Below are positions 25,276-38,000 of a stretch of DNA of 64,000 bases, one piece after another (the stretch's first letter is position 1; each line of letters begins with the position of its first letter). Origin of the DNA: Glandiceps talaboti (Eukaryota > Hemichordata > Enteropneusta > Spengelidae); NCBI RefSeq assembly GCF_964340395.1, contig NC_135558.1, positions 11,082,501 through 11,146,500 of the forward strand, written 5' to 3'. The position numbers and the translations under genes were made by a program. The notes beneath the pieces are model-generated. The model saw only the letters and a program-made list of their open reading frames with translations. It was not told the origin of the DNA and did no database searches.

Positions 25276-27966
25276 TCAGTAGACTTTGTGTATTTCATCA
25301 TACAGTTTCCATTTTGGTACTGTAATCATAATTGGCACTTTGTTTGGAACTCTTGAAGATGTGTGAAAAGCAGTCTTGAGTTTTGCTAGTCTCTTGCTAA
25401 CACTCCGTGATAATGGCTCATACACAATCACATATGAGGTATCTTCTTGGAAGATGAGAAGTTTATCATTGCACACGGTGATGCATGAAAAGGTGTCCCT
25501 TAACATGGAAGCAACAATTTCAACATATTTCCATTCATTTGAACTCGTGTCATAGCATAGAACTTTATGGTGGTCAGTTAAATATATGTTGCCATGGTAA
25601 CTGACAGTACTCATTGTTCCAAACCCTTTAGGTTCGTAGGGCAGTGGGGCAACAAGTGACCATGTTTTTGAGTTTGGATCATATTTCTGCATACTTTGGA
25701 CAAATTCATGACCATCAAACCCTCCAATTACATAAATTTGGCCATTACATGAAACAACTGCACTCCCACCAACAATATCAGGGAGTTCTGGCAGGTTTGT
25801 TTCCCATACTTTGTTGACAGGATCAAAGCATGCAAATGTGATGGTAACAATGGGTTGTAATGAGCCAGTACGCAAACCACATACCATGTAAATTTGACCA
25901 TCCAAAACAGTCGTTCCTAATGCTAGTACACGCTTCCCAAATGGCGGCGATGGAACTTTCCGTCCAGATTTTGGCAAACCTGGTGTGTACATCCAAGTTT
26001 CTGCACTCATTGTGCAAAACCATAGACTTTCACCAACCCACTGAACTGCAAGGAACCCAGTATGAGACTGCCATGGTAGCAGAGACACTGAAGACCACTT
26101 TTCATCTTGCATATCGTAATAGTCAACCATTTCACATTTCCTGAAAAGCAGTACCAAGTCATCATATTTTCTCTCCGGTGATGAAACTGGCTCCTCCGTC
26201 AAACCAGAATTGACAAATTTGGCTACCAGTCTATCTCTGCATCCAATATTCCTGAGAAAACCCTGAGGTAGATGGGAGTACTTCACATAAGACAAAAGTT
26301 CACGAAACAAACCTTTCCGGCATGCTTTATCATGTTTATACCATGAAGTAACTGCAAGAAAGATGCTCACCTCACTATCAATATGCAACTCATCATTCCC
26401 AAAAAGGAGAGCAATGACTTCCTCTTTGCCAAGATTCAAGAATTCCTTCTCTGCAAGGATATCTTTTAAATGTCTCTTGATGTAAGACATGATCTTTTCC
26501 GCCAACTCATTCAGTGATAACAGTTGAGATAACTTGAGGACACTCAGACAATTTGAGGACTTCAAATTTTCTTTGACATACACTTGACAAAATTCTTGAA
26601 CAGATACAAACTTGTATCTTACAGCTGCTGTCAGAATGTTTTGTATGTTATTGTCATCAAGAGACAATTTCCCTGAGTATGAAAAGTTCACAAGCTCTTG
26701 CAGACCAGACTCATCTGTAATGTAGACTTTTGAAGTAACAGTGCCAATTTGCATATCAGTTGAAACTTTGTCAATTTGCATATCAGCTGCCACTGCACCT
26801 ATTTGCATATCAGTTGAAACTTTGCCAATTTGCATATCAGTTGAAACTTTGTCAATTTGCATATCAGTTGAAAAGGTGTTGATTAGCATGTCAGAATTGC
26901 TGAATTCCTCTTTGAAGAAATCACTACAGGCAACTAAAACACATATGTAGCCGTGAAGCTCTTCTTCCTTATACTTCACAACATAATCTGTTAATTCCTT
27001 AGTTTTGCCAAAGTCTGACAATTTGGACAGAAATTCCTGACAACCCATAGAAATGTGAACTGTAGCTGTAGCAAAGTTATCTTTGGCTTTCATATCACTT
27101 TTTTTGGTATCCAAATATTGTGACATTTTTGCAACAAGAGAACAAATTTCAAGCTTTTGTGCTACATCAAGCACACTCCCCAGATTGCGCCTGTCAATGT
27201 TCACTTCTCTACCATAGAGATAATCGATAACAACAGACAAGGCTGTAATGTTGTAAGAATCCATGCAAAAATTAATAATAGCATTTCTGTTATCTGTTTG
27301 CTGGCTGAGAATTTTCTCTCTGAAGTATTTGCTATGTGCTGCTAGAATAACTGAATGACAGTGAATAGTTTTACCATGGTATTTTAACACAACATTAGTG
27401 TTTGATTTAGATTGTTGTTGCTCAGAGAGACTCCTCATCAACTGTTTGGCATGTGTGTCTTTGTCAAAAGTACCATACGTTTTTGTTGACAGGTTTTCAT
27501 CTCCCAGCTTTCCAAGTGATGTTACACTTTTACTTTTCCGTGTTGTTCGTCGAGCTTGTATTGTCTTTGTCGCAGTTTTCTTGTCTCTGATTAGTGGAGG
27601 AACATCTTTTTCCAAAGCATCATTTTGCATGGGGCATTCCAGATTTTTGAATTTGTTGACCCCAGTGTCATCACAGAACAATTTCCTCTCTACTTCAATG
27701 GAGTCAACATCATCCGCTTTCGTGGTGACTCCTGGTCGACAATCGGCTTTGCATGGCGGGTATACACACGATGCATGTCGACTTACTTTTAGGAGACTTC
27801 GTGGAGTCCATACTTCGTAGTTGTACAGCAGTCCACGGATACGAACTAATCCTGCACGGCGAGCGAGGCGATGGACAGAAACTGTGTTGGTTTGTTGCAA
27901 ACGCGTTGTACAGCGGACACTTCTAATTCCACGCCTTGACCTGCTGATTTGTGGATGATTGGTCAT
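25276..27966 (-). CDS. BTB-BTB-BACK-Kelch protein A
   Basis: An intronless frame of 896 residues from the ATG at 27966 (the frame is open four more codons upstream but without ATG). Order: an Arg-rich N-terminal region (1-170), a first BTB domain (about 176-285, with TIHCHSVILAAHSKYF), a second BTB domain (about 315-470, with LHGYICVLVACSDFF), a BACK domain (about 475-590, with LAVTSWYKHD and YVKYSHLP) and about six Kelch blades (about 600-880, with GQIYVIGGFDGHEF). Kelch-BTB proteins usually act as substrate receptors of CUL3 ubiquitin ligases, where BTB binds CUL3 and dimerises and Kelch binds the substrate. Two BTBs are unusual. The second is split by five in-frame copies of a nine-residue repeat (TDMQIDKVS type) at about 365-412. 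Functional substrate unknown. Confidence 0.88.
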   Translation of the reverse strand: MTNHPQISRSRRGIRSVRCTTRLQQTNTVSVHRLARRAGLVRIRGLLYNYEVWTPRSLLKVSRHASCVYPPCKADCRPGVTTKADDVDSIEVERKLFCDDTGVNKFKNLECPMQNDALEKDVPPLIRDKKTATKTIQARRTTRKSKSVTSLGKLGDENLSTKTYGTFDKDTHAKQLMRSLSEQQQSKSNTNVVLKYHGKTIHCHSVILAAHSKYFREKILSQQTDNRNAIINFCMDSYNITALSVVIDYLYGREVNIDRRNLGSVLDVAQKLEICSLVAKMSQYLDTKKSDMKAKDNFATATVHISMGCQEFLSKLSDFGKTKELTDYVVKYKEEELHGYICVLVACSDFFKEEFSNSDMLINTFSTDMQIDKVSTDMQIGKVSTDMQIGAVAADMQIDKVSTDMQIGTVTSKVYITDESGLQELVNFSYSGKLSLDDNNIQNILTAAVRYKFVSVQEFCQVYVKENLKSSNCLSVLKLSQLLSLNELAEKIMSYIKRHLKDILAEKEFLNLGKEEVIALLFGNDELHIDSEVSIFLAVTSWYKHDKACRKGLFRELLSYVKYSHLPQGFLRNIGCRDRLVAKFVNSGLTEEPVSSPERKYDDLVLLFRKCEMVDYYDMQDEKWSSVSLLPWQSHTGFLAVQWVGESLWFCTMSAETWMYTPGLPKSGRKVPSPPFGKRVLALGTTVLDGQIYMVCGLRTGSLQPIVTITFACFDPVNKVWETNLPELPDIVGGSAVVSCNGQIYVIGGFDGHEFVQSMQKYDPNSKTWSLVAPLPYEPKGFGTMSTVSYHGNIYLTDHHKVLCYDTSSNEWKYVEIVASMLRDTFSCITVCNDKLLIFQEDTSYVIVYEPLSRSVSKRLAKLKTAFHTSSRVPNKVPIMITVPKWKLYDEIHKVY
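26741..26880 (-). repeat. 27-bp coding tandem repeat inside the second BTB of Kelch A
   Basis: Five units of 27 bp, plus-strand form TTTGCATATCAGTTGAAACT then TTGTCAA, encode TDMQI followed by four variable residues. The length keeps frame. It lies between the BTB segment ending FSNSDM and the segment SGLQELVNFSYSG, where the domain normally has a short loop. Confidence 0.9.
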
Positions 27967-28122
27967 ACTTGATATCACAACTTATTCGTCAAACGCCCGG
28001 GTCAAAAACGAAATATAACGCAGCACTTAAATACTGCTGCATGCCCGGATTGCAGCAGAGATGTATTTGACCCTGTAGGTCATTCTTGTGTTGTTCTTCG
28101 ACGTTGGTGGCGCTGTTGATAA

Positions 28123-28140
28123 ACTACTAGTACTAGTAGT
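28123..28140. promoter_or_regulatory. Perfect 18-bp palindrome upstream of Kelch A
   Basis: ACTACTAGTACTAGTAGT reads the same on both strands. It lies about 157 bp upstream of the Kelch A start codon. A dimeric factor site is possible, but chance or a simple TAG repeat is equally so. Confidence 0.25.
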
Positions 28141-29327
28141 AGTAATTTCCCGTCATGTACGATTACCCTTATTACCTCAGACCACCAAACGTCTGAGCCT
28201 TTCTTGTGGTGGTCACCAGCATATTTCGTTGCCACACGGATTATGAAAGAGGGCAAATTTATGAATCATTCCTTTAAAACAGCTAAATCTTCTCTAAAAT
28301 TACAACTTATGTGAAATACAATTTATCAAAATTCTTTGAAATGTCTCTCGGTATAGGTAATATATCGTTTAAAAAACCGATGTAATATCAATAACAATAC
28401 TTTCAATTACAATAAATAAACATAAGCAAAATCGTATTTGTATATTTGAAATTATAATATCGATCGATTGACTAATGCTGTCTTTGATTACCCAGACAAC
28501 CTTGCATTGATTACCTGGGGTAAACGTGCATTTTTGCGGCACTCTGACACGTGTTGGCGTACTGTACGAAATATAAATTCAAAACGTATACCGTTTCCTT
28601 TACAAGTTTACACTATATTAAGTTTGGCATATAGCCACCGTGTTATAGGGTACACGGATTTGTCGAATCATTGTTTACGCGTCTATGTTGTTATTTATCT
28701 ATTTATTTATTTATTTAGTTGTTTGTTTGTTTGTTTGTTTGTTTTCTTGTTTCAATGATATAAGTGAAGCCATTTTTGAATTCAAATGTCTTCCTTAGTT
28801 TGACGTGAAATAACATAGAAGATATGATAAGCTGTAATATGTTAATTACATGATTTCAGACCACTATATATGGGCATAGAACGTGAAACTTCACCAATCT
28901 GTTATAGGGAACAGTAATACACATTCAAAATGTTTCAACAAATACATCACTCCGAGTCTGAATCATAACAACCTTGGTCCTAATCACCAGCAGGTTGACG
29001 TTGAAGGTTTCTGCGATCTCCTTTGCTACCAGCACTTTCTACGAATTACAAATTTTCCGTAATCTTGCCACATAACTATGTGTCAACTAAAAGTTACGTT
29101 GGATTACTTAGAAATAGCACAATGCGCCGTACGCCGACCTTGTATCTCCTAGATATCAATTCAGGATATGAGATAACAGTACAGTCAGTCTTGTTCGCAC
29201 GATAGATGGCGCTGTTTCATAAAATAGTAATATACTGTATTCTTTTCAAGTGTCACGGGTTTCTACCTGTGGAGATTAGGACCTGATCTGTGCGATGTAA
29301 TTCACCACATATATGATGTGTGTGCGT

Positions 29328-29379
<52 letters not shown>

Positions 29380-29559
29380 ACGTCAGAGATGAGACGAGTT
29401 TATACAACGGTAGCACCCTTAGACTACCCAGAGACTGACAATGAGATCGACGCAAACGTTTTTTTTTGGCCTGGTAGCTGTTGCATTAGCAAATTAAAGA
29501 CCTAACGTGTCTCGAAATGAAATATTGCATATGAAAGGGAACATAGAAGAATTGAAACG

Positions 29560-29594
<35 letters not shown>

Positions 29595-31436
29595 CTGGTA
29601 CTCAATGAAAATGATATATGGACGTGTCGTGCCGCCCTTTTGAAAAATACCACAGACAAGTACATTGTACATATAAGCTTAATTGTCTGTGGTAATGCAT
29701 GCATTGGTGAGCGTTGATCTAAGATCATAGGGGCGTGGGTTTGGGTCTGAAATGGAGTCATCGAACTTTGGTCTAGTCCACAGACTTTTCTATATGCCAA
29801 TATATCTAGAAAATATCTACATTCCACATCGTGTTGTAGAGAGCTTCTTGAGACAATAACACCAAGACAAGTCGCTGTGCAAGCCTTGATCTAAATGACA
29901 TCAACCCTTCAATTACAAAACTACTGAACAACTTCGTCTGCAATAGTTGTTTTATTTTATTTTTACTCAAAGGTTGGTCTTTAGATTTAACACCGGTGCG
30001 TCTCATTCTAGCTCTATTAAACCAATGGGGGGAGTACATGACATGGCACGACATGAGTGTATTCCGTTGGTTTCACTTTCTTTTAGTTCACCTTGCACAC
30101 AGACAAGGACATTCCTTTATCTGTGCCTTGCACATTGATACTCAATGTTGATCACTGAAATCCTGGAACGACTGATTTGTCAGAAATTACTCTAAAAAAT
30201 CAGGAATACCATTTCATTATTCATACATAGTTCAGCAATAGTTTGGATACGTATTCGAATTAACCAACAGATTAAAAATGAATTTATTTTGAAGTACTGC
30301 AAAAAAAAGAGACCTTTGTTATTTCATAATTCTACAACCTTCATCTACGTCATAGGAGTTTATTCTGTTAGTCTATCGTCAACTACAAGTTCCGCAATAG
30401 ATCCTTCACACTATTAGTTTTAAACATAAGTTTTCTCAGAAATATGAGCTTGTTTTCCTGGGTATGTCAACAGGGTAGGGCACCAGCATGACCTTTGACC
30501 TTAATACAATCCTGGTTGTCTTCATATCACGGTGAAGTTAAAACTCTTGCCCACCATGGAAGTGTTTTGTTTTGTTTTGTTTTGTTTTATTTTAAAAACA
30601 GACATACGAAAACATTTTACATCCTAACGCATCCTTACGAGACGTCTGTGTGTTGTCTTGTTTTATAAATTGTCGTGTTTTTCTTGTTTAAATCCTCGGA
30701 AGGCGGAGGTTTTGATATGATTGCTCTTCCATATGTTTGTGACGTCCCCTAACAATAGTGGAGGAGTCTAAAATTAAAAATTAACTTTAAAATAGTTCAA
30801 AAGTCAAAACGCTCGGCGTATGCGAAACAGAGGAAAAAGTAAGACTGTCTCTATATCGCCACTAGTACTGCTCGTGATATCTGGTCGGCCCTCGGATGGT
30901 AATGAACCCATGCTACAGTGTGTGTGTTAAGAAGACAGTATTTCAAGACTTTACAAGTTTCTTGACAAAGGTAACTCACTTTAATGATACATTGAGTGAA
31001 TGTAACGACGGTAATTGTGCATTTTTCAGAATAGAAATCAATCCTTTTGAATCGCAAGTTTTGACAAAAACCTAGATAATTTTCATGGTGCATTTCCTTA
31101 TCTACTAAGCTTAGGTCACGTGTGCGGCTTCATTTGTATATGGCATTGTGTCTCCAAGTCACCTTTTCACAGGCTATAGAAGACAAACACGGCAATTTCT
31201 GCTCAAACGAATTTTTGGCGGTATTAATACAATTGCGTGTATTATGTAATGTTGATCTCAACTTCTGATAAGATGTTAAAGTACCAACACATTCAGTAGT
31301 ACTTGAGCATTTATTTGTAATAAGTTTCTAAAGTAACAGATTGCGGAGAATTTTTAGTTATCATGTCTGCGATCAATACCATGGCAAGTGGATATGTAAA
31401 CGCTACGTCATTCTCCATGGCAACCTTGTGCTTACT

Positions 31437-31506
31437 CTGGATGCCAACGTGGTTTCTAACTAAACCAGACGTGAGTGGAGGTGTAAATCTTAACAATGTA
31501 GTCTAG
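31437..31506 (+). mobile_element. Half copy of the 33.5-kb fold-back element
   Basis: TGGATGCCAACGTGGTTTCTAA, trimmed here to its key words TGGATG, GTGGTTTCTAA, CGTGAGTG and GGTGTAAATC, matches one arm of the element at 33481-33631. Only one arm is present. Confidence 0.55.
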
Positions 31507-33480
31507 ATTCTATCATAGACAATAGTGTCTATGATTATATACAGTATATCATATGGGTAACAGTGCCTTATAGCAGTTGAACCCACTTGTCCAAGTTACA
31601 ACTTCGATATATGACTCGTGCTGACAACTTTTCCGAGCTCACGAGTTTTGACTTGGTCGTCACAAAATTCTGAAAAAAAACGGATTGACATCTCCATTTC
31701 CATTTTGAATTCAAAACATTACATCTTACCTCAGACCACACTACGGTCTGAGATCTTACAACTTGAAACAGGGCGTTTGGGCGAATGTACTAGAAGGTCT
31801 AAACCTTCACAGATTGGCCTAAATAAGAAGGGAGCATATCTAGAAATGACTTCCTATCAATCAAAGTCATTGTAGTTAATTAGCTTAATTCTGTTAGACT
31901 AATATTTTCCATTCGATATACACGTATAGTCACTGAAGGACAGGACAAGTTCGAGGCAGGCTGACAGTTCAAGTAAATATATAGTTTGCTAGGTACGCCG
32001 TGACAGGGCGCCCTCACACATCGGCCAACATGTCCTACGTAAATAATATTACACAACGATAAAGGTCGTAGTGGTAATCACGTATCTCGACTACCACACC
32101 TTTAGAATGCGTGGAAAAACGTTTATCTATTACGAAATACCAGAGCTGGGAATCTATGCCACAACATCCACACCCAATATGTAATGAGTACAGTACGAAA
32201 TGTCATGGGTTTCGATCAAGGCAAAAACAATGTGTAGTACTAGCAGGATAGCCAACTCTTCACTTACGGTGAATACTACAACAGAAGCCAGAAACAGAAT
32301 ATACAAAAATCTTTAAAACATTTTCGTCGCCAAAGACAATAAAAGCCATGTATGCATTGTATATAGTTTCCTTTTTCTACTATCTCTTTAAATAGTAGTT
32401 TATGAACACCAAACTAAGCATTGCAGTCCTTGTTACCCTGCCTTACATGAAAAGACATGGGTTACAGAATATCTCAGTGGGCAATTTGACCATGAATTAC
32501 ACACTTAACTACCTGGCTTGTTCAACCATGTTTATCCGCCAATGGATCCTGGTTTCAAACATCTGTCGTAAAACCAACAACGTCATTGCTACATGTCGCA
32601 AAACAAACAACGTTTATGGTATGTGCCATTTAAAGCTAACAAAGTCACCGAATTTCAATTAGAACTATTACATTACATGGTATTTGGAAAGGCTTTGCCC
32701 CATGCTTGTCCATCTTACGTTAATGTGGAAAGATAGAAAATCGTTACATAATGTGACAAGTAAAAATCTGAGATGATAAGATGTAATTAATAATCATTAA
32801 ATGTTAATATATTCTAAGGGTCTTATCAAATAAGAGATAACTGTCTTTTGAAGATCCCGACGACAAATAACTAAGACTATCTATGTCGACGTCGTGTACC
32901 TTTAAAGTTACTATGGCCGAACATGTAGCATTCTACAATATGGAAGGAAATAACAATTCCATGATTCGAAGGTATAATTTTAACCTAATGCAGATAGGAA
33001 CTAGAAATTCAAATCTATAAAATTCCCTCACTATTTATTTCCGACCTTTAAGAATATATATCATATTGCCCAATAGTCTTGCTTGCAGATTAGAGGAGAA
33101 CCACTTGATTTCGGGGGGGGGGGGATATGTCGGCAGGTTAAGGAGGAAAAAAAATGATCCCATAATGGCTTGAGAAAAAAATTGTTCCAACAGACAGAAG
33201 TAAACAAACATTGTTGCGATGTGCTACAAAATTGGTAACCGAGAAAAGAAATTGCATTGCTTCTGCATATGGAAAAAAATAATTTGATGCAGGACTGACA
33301 ATAGAAAAAAAACAGTGATGGGAAAACATTTGTTGCCATACCCACTTCCTCCGAAATCAAATGGTTCTCCCCTTAAATCGGTGGGGACTCGATTCTGACA
33401 TTTAGGGGTGCGGGTGGGAGGAGGAGAAGGAAAGGGACAATGTCAGAATGGAGTCCAAACTTACTCCCTCTTCAGAATAG

Positions 33481-33631
33481 TCTAGTTCCCATACGGTATC
33501 GTTGTGATTTACATCTCCACTCACAGTCTAGTTAGAGACCACGTTGGCATCCAGATAGTCTGGATGTCAACTGTGGTTTCTAACCACGTGAGTGAAGGTA
33601 TAAATCGTAACGATACCGTATGGGAACTAGA
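33481..33631. mobile_element. Fold-back element with ~74-bp arms
   Basis: The arms, 33481-33555 and 33558-33631, both start TCTAGTTCCCATACGGTATC when read inward and are about 85% alike overall, meeting at CCAGATAGTCTGG. It has no coding capacity. A related single arm lies at 31437-31506, so this is a small dispersed family. Confidence 0.8.
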
Positions 33632-35069
33632 CTTAGCATCCAGACTCTCTTCAGGACTAATTGCCTAGAATAGATCTCGCTTACAACTATATAATTCTAC
33701 TATAAAACACGTAGACATTTATCTAATCTACGTCGATACCTGCGGAAAGAACTGGTGTCACCAAGTACTTGTTGTGCATACTATACAGAAAGTTCAATTT
33801 TCCTCAAATATTCCAGACGAACAATGACATCAACTTAGTATTGAAAAATAGTTCAGTCTATCAAGATCACCGTGACGTAAATTTAAGGCTACGTCATGGG
33901 TCTTGGACATCTTGTCATTTATATTACTCAGTTTTTATGGCTTAGTCTATATTTGCTCTGCACTTCACTGTTTAACTGTAAACTAAACGATGTGTTGACC
34001 GTAGTCACCGTCCACAAAAATATCAGATATTTGTGTGCTCATACTTTCAAATGCTTCTAATCTAATTCATACAACGAGTGTATGTGACAGACCAAAGTAA
34101 CTGGTGTGTTCATTCTGTCTCCAGTGTCACACTTTGATACGCTACTGTCAACCTTTGAAGTTCACCGCCATATCAAACTTTGAGTTGTTCCGAGTCGTAC
34201 CATGCAATTATAACTTGGCGATTTCGAATTTATCACCGTAAATCAGGCGAATTGCAACAGAATACAACGTGTATTGAATAAAATGTATCATGTCAGAGGA
34301 TCATAAGAGTTGTATCTTCTGAACAAATTGATCGAAAAAATGGTTTTATTCAGGTAAAATGTGCATGAGTTTAAGAAAAACAAAACATCTGGGAATCATT
34401 GCCGATAAAAAACACATGTTGGTCGAAATTTTGCCATGAACTAGCGCCCTCATACAACTCTTACAAATGCATGACAACCAAGTCTTGTGACTGACAATCA
34501 CAACCTGTTATATCCGGGGTGCATCCACACGACATAAGCTGTCAAGTGGTTCATACCATGCGACTTTCTTTTTCCAAAGTTTTTAAATTACCTTCTTTTT
34601 TAACAATCTTTAAACATTATAGCATAATGATTCTTTTCAATACATGACACTTTCGGAGCATGGAATGAAACAAGATATTTGGCTCCAAAAACAAAATTTT
34701 ACACAAAAACCTATTCAACTAAGAAAATCTATGCATTTCGGTTTTTTTTTACTTTCGCTCATATTTATTTTAAATCTTTGGACCATCCATTCTATGATAT
34801 CTCATTAATGTGCTATAGGTAGAAACCCACACTGACCAGGTATGATATAAACCTGTATCACTGCGTATACTTCAAATAATTTTCTATCTAAGCATATTGT
34901 ATGTCAACACTATCATGGGTTCTTTACTATACACAATTTGGTAACCACTATCATTCCATTTCTTTACAGGAATTAATCGAACAGGCCCCAAAGAATTTGA
35001 ATCTATATTCAAAACATATCAATAAGGAAAGTTAATCGGCAGATTGTGAACTATCTGTGAGAGGTCGAA

Positions 35070-38000
35070 ATGAAGCGGATACAGAAATCGTGTTTTCTTT
35101 ATGGACTGGCATTAGTTTTTCTCAACTGTCTCCTATTGTTGTATATTCAAGTGAATCAGGTACCGACAAGAAGTCGTTTTTCTATGGGATGGCCACAGTC
35201 AACATACTATATAAACATTACACGATTACCAGACTATTTATCCCTTGGTAATCAAACTTTTTTCACACAAGAACTGGTTCAAACAGAGAACTCTGCACGT
35301 GGTGAATTATTTATAAACGAAACTGATGCAAAGGCAGCGCCATTGAAAGTTGTAAATCCGTTGATTAAGGAAGGAATTTCATACCAGATAAATAATGAAA
35401 ACAGGTGTGCAGATTCCCGGATGTTAACTTTGTTGATCATCGTTACATCTAACGCAGACGACGTTTCCAGGAGAACTGCAATACGGCAAACTTGGGGTAG
35501 AGATCTTACTGTCACTACTCGTGAAAGTCGTGTGGTTCGTCTGTTTCTCGTCAGGCCTACTGAAGACGAATCCCTACAAAAGTCGTTAAAATTGGAAGAC
35601 TCACAGCACCATGATATCATTCAAAGTACTTTTATGCTGACATCGTCACCGTTACGTGATTTCTCGACGATACTTCATTGGGTGAGAACTTTTTGTGTTA
35701 ATACTCGGTACATATTGAAAGTTGACGACACGACTCTGGTTCAAACGGAAAATATGATGCATTATCTCGATACTATTCCGAAAACAGATTTTTCAGGTCT
35801 TAATCTAGACACAAAGTCCCATTTGTCGCGAATACATCAACGGAACGACACACTACCGTCAAATACTTCAAAGCTGTCTCTGGAAGGTGAGCCGTACCTG
35901 CAGTCTATCGACGTACTTTTACGAACGTCTGCTGTGCTACGTAGGGATGGTTCCTCCAGTATCACAAGTGTCAACTCCTACCACCATATGCTAAAAGATA
36001 CCTTACACATCTCCACGGTGGACATCAGTAGTTTCGATGTTGATGGAACGAGAAGAACACGCTGTGGTCTCCAGAGTGTTCTGCTATCCTGCCAAGTGCA
36101 ACCCGATCGTATGTACATGCTTTGGCAACGTTTGGGACATTCAGTCGTTGCGCAATCATTTACACAAGCATCGGGACCTTCAAACAATTCAGAACATCAG
36201 CCAGCAGAAATGGGGAAAGTGGGCCGTTTTCCGGTCAGATTCCTGACTAATGCGAGTGAGAAATGTTCTCACCCGAAAAATGAAGACATTTTTCTCTTAA
36301 TAATAACAATATCATCCCCAACCAATCCAGGAGCGAGGAGAGCAATCCGACATACCCGTGGAACACTGACAGAAATCATGGGACGAAAAATTGTTCAATT
36401 ATTTCTCGTCGAAAAATCACATAATGGAAAAGTGAACGATCGTATTTTAAAAGAGAACTCTTACTATAACGACACCATCTTAACAGAAGTTCAACACGGT
36501 AATAATTCAGCTGTAGTCATGCCAACATATTTAAAGGTTCAAACATGGATGTCTTCGCATTGTCAGAATCATGTTAGATATATCATGAAAGTGGAAAATG
36601 ATGTCTTCGTGAATCTTCGTTATCTTGTAAAGACATTGTTGGACTCACCAAAAACTTGTTTCTTCTCTGGTTCAATGCTGAATCACAATGATACATATGC
36701 ACTGATTCGTGACAAAACAAACTCCACTGTAAACATCTCCCGGAACGAAGCAGACGGATACCCTCCTACCCCAAGTGGACATGCTTACGTCATGTCTGCA
36801 GCAGATGTAGCTCATGAACTCTTACTCTCCGCACGACCTGAAAATCTATTCACTGTCGAGGATGTTCATCTTGGTAAGCAGCTAAATCATCTTGGAATTT
36901 CACCTGTACATCACGACGGATTCGACCGATTTGGAACGAAACAAAGTGTGTGTGATTTGAAGGAAATTATAACGTCGAATCATATGACCAGCGGCCAGAT
37001 GTATGCGAAATGGCGAGTACTCGAGGAGTGGAGTGAGTTCAACCGCTGCAACAAAACGCACCGCGTTGAGCCAAATTATAAAAAGTCAGAAGGAATCGTT
37101 GTAGATGAAGGACTCGTGTTCGGACTGGAGTCGACAACTGACAAACAAACAAATAGCCCGTTTCTTATGAACCACCCAGACAAATGTAAAAGTGTCGGAA
37201 TATCTAATGACGTTTTCATACTCGTAGGAGTTCTAACACATCCCCGAAACAAGGACATGCGCAATGCCATAAGAGAGACTTGGGGAATGCATAAAACCGT
37301 ATCAGGCCTCAGAATAGAAACATTGTTTTTTATCGGTGTAAATCTCAACAAACAAGACCAGAAGTCAGTCGAAGAAGAAAATCTCAAATATGGTGACATT
37401 ATTCAGAGTAATTTCATTGAATCATATCAACATCTGATTTTAAAAACACTTTCTATAATACAGTGGGCATCAGACTTTTGTAAAAATGCCAAATATTTAA
37501 TCAAAGTTGATGATGATGTTTTTCTAAATCATCATAATTTAGTTGACTTCCTAAGATTTTCTCCGAGGACAGATTTCTACATGGGGGAAATCAGGTCGGG
37601 CACACAGGCTATAAAGGACATACACAGTAAATGGTACACACCCGTGGATGTTTGGCCGAGAAATACCTATCCACCTTACGCTAATGGTCCGACTTATATC
37701 TTGTCCGTTGATATTCTTCCCAAAATTCTCCAAAAGGTTCGACAAACTCCCATTTTTATGTGGGAAGATGTTTATATTGGTGTAGTTTTACAACAACTTG
37801 GTATTATACCTTATCCCCACATACATTTTGATTTGGAAGGAATGTACCGACACCCTTGTGTGTTTCCAACAGCTCTTGCATCACACGGACTTACTGAGAC
37901 AACTACTCGACACTTCTGGAAGGTATTACAGGAACCTCCCAGTAAAGACAAATGCCATACACTTACAATTGGGGCTCTAAAACCAGCATTTGCTCAACAT

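Larger units (their letters stand above)
28150..34960. other. Intergenic between Kelch A and the GT31 gene, no gene seen
   Basis: About 6.8 kb with (TTTA)/(GTTT) repeats at 28685-28745, (GT)n at about 29315-29376 and 29562-29593, a TTTTG repeat near 30562-30590, a 12-base G run at 33113-33124 and the fold-back elements listed separately. All open frames are under 115 codons and match nothing I know. Confidence 0.35.
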
